DNA from: Chionis minor | Lineage: Eukaryota > Chordata > Aves > Charadriiformes > Chionididae | Assembly (NCBI GenBank): GCA_013398295.1 | Contig: VZSF01008512.1 | Location: 363,439-427,438 of the forward strand | DNA: 64,000 bases | Direction: 5' to 3' | In this document: positions 21,746 to 33,803 of the stretch, one piece after another | Numbering within the stretch: position 1 is the stretch's first letter | Layout of the letters: every line of letters begins with the position of its first letter | Translations under genes and position numbers: made by a program | The notes under the pieces: generated by a model | The model's database searches: none | Told to the model about the DNA's origin: nothing | Seen by the model: only the letters and a program-made list of their open reading frames with translations

Positions 21746-24089
21746 TTGTAATAACAGATGCACTGTAAATCCATATCTTGTCTGCAGTAGCCTTTTATCA
21801 GCAGATAGACCCTCACGTGCAGGTGGGAATGCTGACCTCCAGACATCTCCAGCAGCGCTGGTGACCTGGGCAGGAACCTGAGCCTGGTGGTTGCACTCCA
21901 GCTGCTCTCACGTGGTAGGACATCACTACACGGCACCGCAGCGCTCCATCACTTCTTACTGACACTGTGCCTTTCTACGTGAGCAAAAATGAAGGTAAAC
22001 TGAGGACACTGTGTTCCTGATCCCTCTCTGGGGGAGGCTACCAGGAGGCTTCCTTCACTGGAGGTGGCCAGCGAAAGGGCCATGTAAGTCAGTAATGGGT
22101 GCGCTCCAATGTGTCCAATACACCTGACATCTGAGCCCTGGGAAGGGGATACGCACGGTTGGCTGTAGCTTTGCACGTGTACTTCAGCTGATCAGGTTCC
22201 CAAATAGCTGCGTGTCAGAAGGGAGGTCAGGGAAGCCTGAGCCCCCAGCATGTACGTATCCAAAAGCTTAGTAAACTGATTCTTCATCATTTTTTTGGCA
22301 CAGACCAAGAACCTTTCTCCAGTTTCCCAATTACTTTGTAGGTCCCTATTGACACGCATACGGAGCATATGCAGCACATCAAGCTCTAACCCAACTGGGA
22401 CTGGAAGCAATCCAGCTGTACGACATTGATCTCCAAGTGAGCTAATTTACCCTGCTTGAGAAAAGGTCCTGCTGCACTGCTTAACAAGGTGGCTTCTGGT
22501 AAACCAGCTCTTCCCTTCTCACTGCCCCATGCCCTGTGAACAACCCTAGGAGAAAACGTCCCAAATGTGCCACCCCTGTCCTCGTCCACCACCCACCCAT
22601 GACTACGCTGATCTGCCATTCAGCACCAGGGCATAATAATAATTGACCCACTGACCCCCGGGTTAAGCACCATTCAACGGAAGTCCTGCAGACCACCGGC
22701 AATCTCCTCAATTTTTATCGCAGTCTCCTGCTGCACATCTCTTCCCCCACCCCCAGCTATGCCTCCTCACCCTGAACAATAGAGCAGGAGAAGGCATCAC
22801 ATGCCCCACTGGTGAGGACCAGCTAGCTTTGCCTAATCCGTTTAATTTTCAGCAGCCCTCCCACTGGTGACAGCATGAGAGCTGAGACTTGCCAGAGGAC
22901 GTTCTAAGCTTAGCAGAATTACTCTGCAGCTCAAAACTCATCAGATCAGCAACAGCATTTTGTACCCTTTTGTTCCATTTTTCCTTTCACGTGTGGCCTG
23001 AAAAAGCAGCATTAGACTGTGTCAATTCCGTATGTAGAACAAACTGTAGAGACATATACAGGGCAGTCCTCTACAGCCTCCGTGTTTCCTGCGTACTCTG
23101 CACAAAGTCCCCACAGAAGCATTTCTGGATGACCATTAGTAGCATTTCCTAAACTAACTGCACTGTCATGTACATTTAAAAAAAAACCCAACAAACAACA
23201 AAAAAACCCCAAACCCAAAACAAAAAAACAGGAAACCTCTCACCCTTTTTATTTTCCTTTTTTATAATACACAAATAAGTGTTCTTTTCACACATTTTAA
23301 AGTGAAAATGTTTTTCAGGAAGTACAGTGTTGGGTCCATTAACACATTAGCCTTAGCCAGCTGAGATGCTGACTCACATGTACTCCTGTGATGTATTCCC
23401 CTTGGCAAATGGAAAACAAGTTTAAACCCATAAGACAGCAATCTTGCAAGTCAGACTGACCAGCATAATGCAGTTCAGCCCTATGAGACATTGGGTAATT
23501 CTGTTGATGTTTGTGGAACAGGAGGTTGCTTCACTCATCATTGGCTTTCGTCCCTCTGCAAATAGTTATCAGCCTGAAGTCTCTCATGCGGAGAAACGAT
23601 TTTGGCATCAGACACTTAGATGATTACGCTACCTTTAGGACCATGACAAAAATAACTTCAAAGTGTATCACTTACACCATTCTGTCCATCATAGGCATAA
23701 TCTCCACTTGCAAGATGGTGCTGAACTAACCGGAGGGATTATAAAGCCTTTAAATAAATTTCTGATTTAATATGTGTGTCTGTTACTGAATGAAGAATGG
23801 AAGGATCTTGGCTGTATAAAGAATCAAAAGGATACATACAAAGGAAATTAATTCTTCTTCTTAAACATGTGCCTATAAAATAATAAATGCAAATAAGTCT
23901 TACAAAATTGGTACCATGAGAATTAAGATGGAAATCAATAAGCAGTGTGTAGAATGACCAATGTTCTTCCTGGTCAATAGGAATGCCAGAATCTATTTCC
24001 CCTCCTCTGCCTGACAATAGGATGAACTAATGTAGCAGGGGAAATAAAAATCCAAATCCTGAGAGGTAAAACAACATGGATAGGATCAA
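21746..24089. other. Unique DNA, no gene recognised
   Basis: Contains an A/C-only low-complexity stretch (23178-23230) and short overlapping open frames. The minus-strand frames at 22386-22619 and 22481-22711 lie in a slightly GC-richer patch but show no recognisable domain. Confidence 0.55.
23178..23230 (+). repeat. A/C-only low-complexity tract
   Basis: About 50 bases contain only A and C, in runs such as aaaccc and acaac. A similar but shorter A/C-rich tract occurs at 28263-28305. Confidence 0.85.
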
Positions 24090-24215
24090 AATGCAAGAGC
24101 AGCTATGCTGAGTCTGGCCAAAGATCCCAGGAGCCCAAACCCAACACATGGCCATGGACCGGGACAGATGCTTCAGGAAGGAGATTTGAACCAGGAAGAG
24201 CATCACACACCCCAT
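24090..24215 (-). mobile_element. Ancient CR1 3' UTR fragment (minus)
   Basis: The plus strand reads gctatgctgagtctggccaa followed by agatcccaggagccc, then a tggccatg block (24149-24156) and cagatgcttcagg (24165-24177). This parallels the reverse complement of older amniote CR1 3' ends, which read 'ctggatctttggtctgacccagtatggc' in sense. The 3' end would therefore point towards lower coordinates. The match is by eye and degraded. Confidence 0.6.
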
Positions 24216-27200
24216 CTCCCTGGCTCCTAACCATTGGCACTTCTGGGCCTCATTGAGCTGGAAGCAATACTTGGACCATCACATGTAGTAAAAGTCACCA
24301 AAAGGCTTATCCTTTACAAATTTGTTTAATCCTTTTGAAACCATTTAGACTTTTGGCCCATATCATGTTCTTTGACAATGTCTTCCACAACTGTATTAGG
24401 CATGGCTCACTCCTATTGACTTCAGAAAGACGTATCAAGGGAAAGAATTGGATATGGATTTGAGAGTGTTTAATTCTCCTTACACACTGGTTATGTGAAT
24501 AACCAGAGAACAATTAGTTGTAAAACTTGCTGTTCAGAGATTACAAAACAATAAAGACTAAATCCCACAAGCAACTGTAAAAATATCCAGCAGAATAAAT
24601 TAGATTGAGTGAATTAATAAATCTGCACTATTGATCCCATGACTGTACCTGAATCGAGATCGTGCAACAACAGATGGCACACTCTTTATCCATTTTACTT
24701 GTGTGAACTGCTGTGGCTATGTTGCCCAACGTTTGGCACAAATTTGTACGTTCGGGGAAAGAGAGCAGGAGAGATGAACAGCATTTTGCACTCCATACAG
24801 GCTAAATCATTACATGAAGCCAAGCTCACAAGGGGCTGTGGACAGTGTCACCGTACCAGATACAGCCCCAGGAGGCCGTTGCTCAGCGAGCATCTGAGTC
24901 ACAACTCCTTGCCTTCTAACTTCTAACCCTGACATAAGCAGCATTATTTCAGCTCTCCCAACCTCATTCAACCCACCCAGAGAGCAAACCTCTTTGTCTT
25001 AGAGGAACCAGTTCTGTTGGATTTCTGCTTTGTGCATTTTGGTCAAAGGGCTGGCAAACCTGGCAGATTTTCATCAAGTCCACGGCCAAACACCTACAAC
25101 TCTGTGCAAGTATTTGTGGCCAGACCTACAAAAAAGGCTTTGGTATTAGGATTTTAGGATCCAAACTGAATCTTCAGAATCCATGACCATCCCCACAGGC
25201 AATTATATTTTTCTTAATAAACCTTCCCAACCACTTAAAGTCCTGGACTTGTGCTGCAACAGGAGTACCCCATGCCTTTCAGGGCTGAGCATCTCAGGGT
25301 TAGACATCTTTTATGTCGAACCCCACTAAGCACTCTCAGAAAGGCTGTTCTCTGGCAGATGCCCTTGAGCTCACCAAAAATAACAGTTTTCCCCAAAGCT
25401 CATTTGTGTGTTGCCTCCAGTTGGGAATTTTTTCCAGGGTGTCAGTGATGTGGGCTGAAACTCCTAATTCTGAAGAGGGCTATGCCAGCCAATACAGTGA
25501 AAGCAGCAGTATTGCACACCAGTCTTCTATACATCTATATGAATCTTTATAATCAAATTAAAAACACCTGAAAAATAAACAGCAAGCAGGACATTGTGTT
25601 ATGCGAGCAACACATATATAAGAATGACACCCGGACTGTTATACACAGAATGATGTCTGTTTAATTCAAATACAGCAAAGCACAATGCTTGATAGCATAC
25701 TCCCTAGAAGAGGGCCAGAATACAGCCCTCTTCCTTTCCAGGCAAAGCACTGAAATTTCATTCTGATATTAAACCATTGAATGCCTTCTTAGGATCGTTT
25801 GCCATACTCTATGCCAAGCTATCAAACCAAAATAAAACTGGGAAGTTATTTGGTACCACTCAGTTGTGATTAAGCAGGCATTCTTATGAATGAGAAATAG
25901 GGACCATGAACATTAACAATGTAATTGGATGATACAGTTCCTCATTATGTTCAGAGTGACTAAATCTCCACTAGCAGGTTCCTGGGACAAAAGAACTTTC
26001 TGCAAATTAAATACATGCAACAGGACCCAAGCCATAACATTTAATAACCACCAAAACCAGCTCTAAAACAGATAAATATTACCCAGGTATAAGTCCAAGC
26101 AGTTCACAGTATCAGAACAGGAAACCTTAAAATTTTACTGGGACTAACATAGAAGGGAGTGAAAGTAACTCCTTCCTTTGTGTGCTTAAAGGAAAAATAA
26201 AGCTAAATATATCTAGTGTTCAGTTCTAGCAGTGGGCTCTATCACTCATTTCATCATGGTTCGCAAGAATTTCAAAGCTATAAAATTCATTGTTAACACT
26301 AGACTTCAAATACTTGAAGTCCTTTCTTTAGATAACACCATTTATACTGAATAATGTAGCAAATACAATTAGCTGCTTTTATTTCCATACTTTTTTTTAA
26401 AAAAGAGAAATCTCAAATTTAAAATATTTGAAATATTTCAGTCATCAATTTGCTTTCAATGCTTTTCTGCAGAAAATTATCTGAAGATTAAGCTTATTTC
26501 TTTGTGATTTCCAGATATTGCACATTAGGACCAATGTTGAGTACCAAATTTAGCCTGAATAAAGTCTGTTTTACAATACATAGTTGTAATTTATTATTGT
26601 AGTATTTTGATGATGCAGAGTTGGCTTAGGGACATCCGTGTTCTTATGAGCACTTTGTATGTATTTTTTTCTAATGCAAATAGTCATCCTAATTGCAGCT
26701 TAAGTTTTGTTTTTTTCTAAAGAATCTGTAAAACCATACTCTTCCAGCAGACAATCAGGCCTGTGAGATTTCTAAACAAGCCATTTATCTGATGCAAAAA
26801 TTTAGCCAACAGTGGTCTATTTTTACCAGCCAAGAAAGAAAATAGTGCTCACATTTATACATATATACGTATGTTGCAGTAAAGGTTTCATATGTTCTGC
26901 AGCAGATTGCTACCACTTTATGATTTAAATGATGAAATAATTAACTTGTCTAACAAAAAAATGAGAAAGGTATTCAAAGGAAACTAGCCAGAGGCAATTA
27001 TTGTATTAGCAGCAATATCCTCCTTTGAAAATAGAAAATCTACTTTTAAATGTCCTGTGGGCTATGGATTTTCTTCTGATGTCAACGGAAGGAAAGCAAG
27101 TTTCCTTTTCACCCTTTGAAGAAACACAGTTCATCACTGTCTTATCTGACACATAGTCATTATGCTTTTTACTGAAGTCAATCCTTAGCTTCATGGGAGG

Positions 27201-27786
27201 TGCTCAGCAGAGCTCTTGCTTTAGAATAAAAGCACCTTTCGTAAAAAAGTAACACTGAAAGAAAAGTGGAATTTACTATTCCCTAAAGACATCTCATTCT
27301 GAAAATTACTTGGTAGAGCCAAACTTATGCCTGCCTAACTGAAGCCAAATCCATTTGCACAACAAATGCTTACAGTTTCCTAGTCAGATTGTAACATCTA
27401 GTTTTGCCACCCACCATGTTCATTTTAAATAGTAAATTTTCAGTAACATTATTTACTCCAGTTACTCCTTGCAGCCTACGAGCAAGATTTTCAAGTGGAA
27501 TAATAAAGAAAACAGCACACTTGTTCAATCACTCAACAAAACTCTTTACAGATTAATTTGCATTGTGATTTTTTTTCTTAAATATGAAGAAGTAGCCTTG
27601 GTAGGCTATTCAAACACAAATTGACAAAATTGCACATGCACAGGCAGAAAATGTCAGCATATCGCCATGGAGATGAATCTAGTCCTGCCAGTTTATCTAC
27701 TACTCCCCCTGCATATTTCTTAAGCTGATTAGAGGACTGCAGCAGTATCTCTGGGAATTTAACAGCACCCACGTCACCAAAGCTAT

Positions 27787-27804
27787 CCATATATATATAT
27801 ATGG
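27787..27804. repeat. 18-bp perfect AT palindrome
   Basis: The palindrome ccatatatatatatatgg is self-complementary around its centre. Simple (AT)n tracts are slippage- and cruciform-prone. Confidence 0.85.
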
Positions 27805-29439
27805 CCTGAAAAATTATTCTTACCTACATCTTTCATGTGGTTCTCAACAAACTCATGCACATTACAGGAGGCACAACACCCCTTCCTTCCATATCCAAAG
27901 CAGCAGGGGGAAGCAAGGGAGAAAGGGGAGAGAAAAGACATCTATCCCTAAAGGCAGGCGTCAGAAAAAGATGGGTTATTCCCAGAAACAGCTGAATTGT
28001 TGAATGAATAGTCTCATGTGCCTGGGTAGACTTTGTTTGCAATCTCCCAATGTGAAAAGCCTATTCATGCCTTCTCCTACCTCATTCTCAGTCCTCTCAG
28101 TCCTCCACAGCTGTTGCTAGTGTTGGGTCCTCAAATCACAGGCAAGAATTTAAGATAGACCATCAGATGACAGGATTTCTAGTCTAGATGTAGGGGATTA
28201 AATCAAACTATTAAATGTTCTTGATGGTAAGAATAAGTGTAATAACCTTTCTCTCCAAAATTTAAAAAACAACCCAACCCAAACAACAAAGCCAAACAAA
28301 ACAACCAGGAATGTCTTGGCAGGAGTGCAATGCATATAATGGACATAATAGATAATTAACCAGATACAAGAGATTTCAAAACCAGTTAAAGATACTATGA
28401 AATAAGCTTGTGATGGGTTACTAACCAAATAAGCGTGTTTAATTTCAGAAAGGACTTCCAAAACAGCACCCACTTATTCACTTATATCTTGAAATTGCCC
28501 CTATCTTTCCTTTCCTTACTGGTGATGCCCATGTGGGATCATTCCCTGTTTTCAGGGGACTGTCAGAACAGACCTCTGGTTTCCTCACCAAGTTTGGACT
28601 CTGAGTCTGACTCCCTGAATGGCTCCTGAGAGTCACTGACAGTTGTCTACTTCAATAAATCTTTGAAAAGGAAAACAAAGATGCATTGTTTAAATGTGCA
28701 CTGTCACTGTAGAAGTAAATAAGTGCGATTAATGTTTTGCTTTAAAAACTGTCTGGTTTCTGTATTCAGAAAAACCTGGACTATATCTGTTGTTCAGCTG
28801 AAGTGTAATAATACAAATTGGTTATAAAGGAAGTTGTTTATACAAGCGTCTTTCCACCATTATTCCTTTCGTCTCTTCTCCACTATTATTTATTTTAAAT
28901 TCTACTCTAAGTGGATTAGATATCATCCATAACCAGTATGTGATTGTATATTGCCACTCTGCCAGCTTCTGCTAGGACCTCTATGAAATCAGCAGCTCCC
29001 CACCCTTCTGCTTGTCGTGTTAGAGACTTTCCAATGTTTTCCTTCCTAAAATGATTAGGAAGGCATTCTAGTATTATTACATAAAATTTGTTAAAGGGTA
29101 TTTCACAACCAGAGCCTGGGTAGTATCAAATCATCTGCGCATTTCACAAATGCATACACAGACCTGCAGTAAAATAAAATTGGCAAGACTGCAAGGTCAC
29201 GTGCTCAAAAACCAGGAAAGGTAAAGTTTAAAGTAGTCTGCAGCTATGATTAAAGACAATATCATAATTAATAACAGCAGTCTATCTACAGTCTTGAAGA
29301 AGCACTTCTGATACAGCTCAGATCTGGGCACAAAAAGCAAGGTTAAAGTATGACATCATATCTTCATGTGGCATGAGTCAGCACATTAAGACCTTTTGAA
29401 TCACTGAACACCCAGCCTTGCCACTTCAGGGAAGAACAG

Positions 29440-30010
29440 AACCACACAGAGCATCCTACCTGCTCTTGGTGTCTTCTGCTCTCTTCCCTCCAGTTTGCCC
29501 TCTGCCTTTCCACCCTCTTTGCCATGATGATTTTTGACTGTCGGCAGTGTCCCTGCCCAGTTTCCATATTCCCTTTCCAAATGCATCTGTTCTTTATTTC
29601 CATTGTGTCTGGCAACTCGCGATTTAACACAAGTCTTATTCTTTCTTTTTCTCTTCCTGACCTGCACTTGTCACAAGTGGCCTTCATTTACTGCCTTCTT
29701 CTACATCTATGTGCTCAGTGGTTTGCATTCTTATTCAGTTAAGCCCAGCACTTCCCATACACTTCTGATCCTTATCGCCTGTGTTTCTCTTCTTCCATAT
29801 TACAGTGGGTCCGTCTTCCTGCTCTCTGATTCAAGGTTGTGTTGCCTTTTCCACTCCTCATCACCTTATCCCTTCTCACCCACTAACTTCCAACTTCTAC
29901 TTCCCATTCACCATTTCACCTTCTGCCCGGATTCCACCTCTGTCGTCTCCTCCCTGGGCTCTTTATCAACACTCTTTTGCACTTTCACATCAACATCCAT
30001 GTCAAGCAGT
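29440..30010 (+). other. Pyrimidine-skewed stretch
   Basis: The plus strand is dominated by C and T over roughly 570 bases, without being a simple repeat. It yields long hydrophobic and Ser-rich open frames (29534-30073, 179 codons; 29781-30098, 105 codons). Such frames are expected from CT-rich sequence because stop codons need A or G. I see no domain. On the minus strand it is purine-rich. Confidence 0.6.
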
Positions 30011-32734
30011 CTCTGCCACAGCGTTGGAGTATGTCAAGGAAGCACAGGAGATAATCTCTTGTACGGTATCTAGTGTTCAACCAAATCCAACTCTATAGGA
30101 GATTACAGGTGAAACCGTAACAGAGTTTGTGCCCAATTCTAGTCTCTGACACATCCAGTATGGACAAGTATCTTCACCATTTCCAGAGTTCTAGTAGTAA
30201 TCTCTTGAAAATGCTTATAATTAATAAAGACTTTCATAAAAGGAGCTTTTGCTGTCAGAACTCGAGTTGCTGGAACTTCTCAGAGAAAAGTCGCCAGAAT
30301 TCCTTCTAACAAGAACAAAATAGCATGCTTTTGTTCATTCTTGTTTTCTAAAAAAAAAAAACACAAACGGGTATTTTCCTCATAATTACAGTTAGCCTGA
30401 GGCACACACCTCACCTGGAAAGTTGAAGTTCAAATGATTAACGTTCAGCAGAGTTTAAAGCACTAGAGAACCAAAAATGGTGAAAATACAGACACCCTTA
30501 ATGGGTGGTGCAGCTAGCCTCACCTTCCATGTTAGCCATGTATTTTGCTTTTTACTTTTAGAGTAAGATTCTGTACGTTGGAAACAAAATGCAGGTCATA
30601 GAATTACCCATTTCTGAAGCCAGTGTAAAAGCCACACAGAAATGCCGTCTGCACTCTCCTGAATGTGCTGCAGCTCAGTTTTCCGGAAAACGTTTTGTTT
30701 GCCTGAAAATAGTGTTTTTCTTAGACAGCATATAAGGCTCGTGTCCTCTGTGTCTTTTGTGCTACATCCTCTGTTGTTTGGGTGAATGGAAGCTGTCAGT
30801 GAACTGTCAAGGCCAAATGGTGCCTTACTTAGATTAACTGGGGATCTGGTATTCCCTTACAAAAATATAACAAAAGGAATAGCATAGTTTTTTAAAAACA
30901 GTACAAGGGGAAAAAATAGCCCCACCTCCCCCGTCTCATTTCTTCTTATCTCTGACAACACGTGCAAGAGGATGCACCACAGTAGCAGAGAAATGGAATG
31001 GGATTGTTGTATTAAGACTCTATTTATACCACAGAGAGCAGAAAAAGCTATCATAATAGCTGCTAATGGAAGAGATCTTATCACATGTCCTTTGTATTAC
31101 CAAGGTCTGTAAGCTCAACTTAAAATCCCTGCCATCAGGTCTTGGCAAGGCTAATACATCATGGCTATTTGCTGTGAGAAAGGCTTGTCAGGCAAAAGGC
31201 TGATACTACTGCATTCCTGTATTCTATGGTAAATACACCATATTACCCATGTATCCCTGAAATAAAGACTTACGGCAACAGGGCCACAAGAAGTGAAAAA
31301 AAATGCTAGCCATTTTTATCCTTCTTGCGTTTTGCAGTATCCAGCTCCTTACCTTTATAAGGATTTGATCTGAGAAGGTACTACATGCTTTGATCCCAAC
31401 CAAGGAAATAACTTTCCTATTAACTCCAAATGTAAACACATGTTCAAGGTATGTGTAAAATCAGAGGCTCTCCGTTTGAGGCGAAAATCAGTCCAAATGA
31501 CAGTTTTCCCCTGAGATTGTAAATAATGTGCTGTGAATAACAGAACAGCCCAAATTTCAGAACGGATCAAACAGTAGTTCACATAAAAGTTCAAGCTCCT
31601 TTGGTAATGTGGAAATAAGAGCAAGCAAAAGAAATCAAGGCTAGAGAATTAGATAATGTAAAAGCTACAAATAATGAATAAAAGACAAACCATTGCTTTC
31701 CAAAAAGTAACTTCTAGATGAGTTAAATTGTATTGATGTCTAGAGTGTTCCACAGATTAAAATTTTATTTGTAATAATTTTGTTTATGGTTTATTTGTAG
31801 TAATTTCAAGTAGTTTTCCAGAATTATATGAAAGAATTATTTCAGATTTTCTGTTTTCGATTCTATTCTTCTCTGTAGTCTCGATGAGAACCAAACAGAA
31901 TACTTCTCTGAACAAAACCAAATTTTCTGAAGCATGCAAAATACAATTTACTTGTTTGCTGCATCTCAATTTATTCTCATTGGGGCAATAATTATCAGAG
32001 TAATTGAAATACAAAACTCTCGTGGACTTAAGTATCTTGGATTTCTGAACACCGTAAATCTCAAGGAAGTAAATTACCATCTCACACCAGGTCATGTGGC
32101 AGTTGCAGACAATTTAGAAGTCAAGATCTGCCATTTATTTTCACCCAAATCAATTTATGAGTAATTTTGTATAAACTAGAAATCTAAGATCCCATACTGC
32201 TCCTAGAAATTTTCTGGGTTGTGATCCTGTGGTTACAGAACAGACCTCCCCAAACTAGTAGGAATGAACACTACGAGTGGAACACTTAACTCCATGTAGT
32301 GGCCTTCAAATCAAGCAGATCATATTAACTACACTGTTATTGCAAGATTTCGCATCTCTAAGTCAACGTGGGAGAATTTCATAAAGAGGAAACACAGAAG
32401 GTTTTACACTTTATTCTGAACACCTGCAGAGTTAAAGAGAATGTATATCCTATGAATTTTTGAGCCACCAATACAAAAAAAATGGAAATCTACTAAAAAA
32501 GTAGGAAAATACTAGAAAAAAGATAATAAAATTTTTCCAAAAGGTGCCTCAAGTGGCTTCATGGGCAACCATGAATTTCTACATGCACTGTCAACTGTTT
32601 TTAACATCTTGTAAGTCACTATGCCTCCACCAGCACAGCTGCATCTAGACAGAAGGAAGCAAAAGCTTAAGTGTATATCTGTATGGCTCTAAAACAAGTG
32701 TGGCCAGAGAGATCCCTTATGACAGTACAGCATT

Positions 32735-33803
32735 TCATAGAATCATAGAATCATAGAATGGTTAGAGTTGGAAGGGACCTTAAAGATCATCAAGTTCCAA
32801 CCCCCCTGCCATGGGCAGGGGCACCTCTCACTAGAGCAGGTTGCTCAAAGCCCCATCCAGCCTGGCCTTAAACACTTCCAGGGATGGGGCAGCCACAACT
32901 TCTCTGGGCAACCTGTTCCAGTGCCTCACCACCCTCAGAGTGAAACATTTCTTCCTGAGATCTGATCTAAATCTCCCCTCTTCCAATTTAAAACCACTAC
33001 CCCTTGTCCTATCACCAGACTTCCTGACAAAGAGTCCCTCTCCAGCTCTCCTGTAGGCTCCCTTCAGATACTGAAAGGCTGCTATCAGGTCTCCCCAGAG
33101 CCTTCTCTTCTCCAGGCTGAACAGCCCCAGCTCTCTCAGCCTGTCCTCATAGGAGAGGTGCTCCATCCCTCTAATCATCTTAGTGGCCCTTCGCTGGACC
33201 TGTTCCAGCAGTTCGATGTCCTTTCTATGTTGAGGACTCCAGAGCTGGACACAGTACTCCAGGTGGGGTCTCACAAGCGCAGAGTAGAGGGGGAGAATCA
33301 CCTCCCGTGCCCTGCTGGCCACGCTTCTTTTGATGCAACCCAGGATACGGTTGGCTTTCTGGGCTGCCAGCGCGCACTGCCGGCTCATGTTGAGCTTCTC
33401 ATCCATGAGCACTCCCAAGTCCTTCTCCTCAGGGCTGCTCTCCAGCCATTCTCTGCCCAGCCTGTATTTATGCCTGGGATTGCCACGTCCCAGGTGTAGG
33501 ACTCTGCACTTGGCTTGGTTGAACTTCATGCCATTTGCATTAGCCCACCTCTCAAGCCTGTCCAGGTCCCTCTGGATGGCATCCCTTCCCTCCAGTGTGT
33601 CAACCGCGCCACCGAGCTTGGTGTCATCGGCAAACTTGCTGAGGGTGCACTCGATCCCACTGTCCATGTCTCCAACAAAGATGTTAAATAGCACTGGTCC
33701 CAGTACTGACCCTTGCGGGACACCACTCGTCACTGGCCGCCACGTGGACATTGACTCATTAACCACAACCCTTTGAGTGCGGCCATCCAGCCAGTTCCTT
33801 ATA
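32735..33803 (-). mobile_element. CR1 LINE, 5'-truncated, young-looking copy (C)
   Basis: The 3' terminus is at 32735 with three tandem tcatagaa-type units, followed (in plus orientation) by the tggttagagttggaagggac CR1 3' UTR signature. The ORF2 part is open across 311 residues. Truncation occurs near 33803, just upstream of the block read as [15 protein letters not shown], in the middle of the RT domain. This is the usual 5' truncation of target-primed reverse transcription. The copy resembles the one at 50633-51577 and probably belongs to the same subfamily. Confidence 0.95.
32831..33766 (-). pseudogene. CR1 ORF2 reverse transcriptase, C-terminal two-thirds
   Basis: The 311-residue open frame starts at an internal Met and ends at a natural stop. 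It carries the RT block [11 protein letters not shown] (residues 14-24), the catalytic FADD box (45-48), the palm/thumb block [54 protein letters not shown], and the C-terminal [18 protein letters not shown]. The endonuclease domain, the linker and the first RT motifs are absent because the element is 5'-truncated. In a full element this polypeptide would reverse-transcribe CR1 RNA at a nicked target site. Here it lacks a proper start and promoter, so it is a pseudogene despite its open frame. The absence of stops points to a fairly recent insertion. Confidence 0.9.

Larger units (their letters stand above)
24216..32734. other. Unique AT-rich DNA, no gene recognised
   Basis: Over 8 kb shows no supportable exon or repeat family. 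Notable local features are an 18-bp AT palindrome (27787-27804), an A/C-rich tract (28263-28305) and a pyrimidine-skewed stretch at about 29440-30010 that produces a passive 179-codon frame (29534-30073). Several long runs of A+T-rich sequence (for example 26330-26470) hold nothing else that I can name. Confidence 0.55.

Noticed and set aside
23178..23230. Possible telomere-like or CRISPR-like repeat in the A/C-only tract
   Set aside because: There is no regular unit or spacer; it is simple low complexity.
29534..30073. 179-codon hydrophobic, Ser-rich frame that could look like a membrane protein
   Set aside because: CT-rich DNA automatically encodes Phe, Leu, Ser and Pro and lacks stops. 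There is no regular spacing of membrane helices and no family resemblance.
33330..33776. 148-codon plus-strand open frame, matched by a 120-codon frame at 51228-51590 (and 113-codon frames at 33158-33499 / 51056-51397)
   Set aside because: They are antisense shadows of the CR1 reverse transcriptase. They are shared only because the two CR1 copies are nearly identical.
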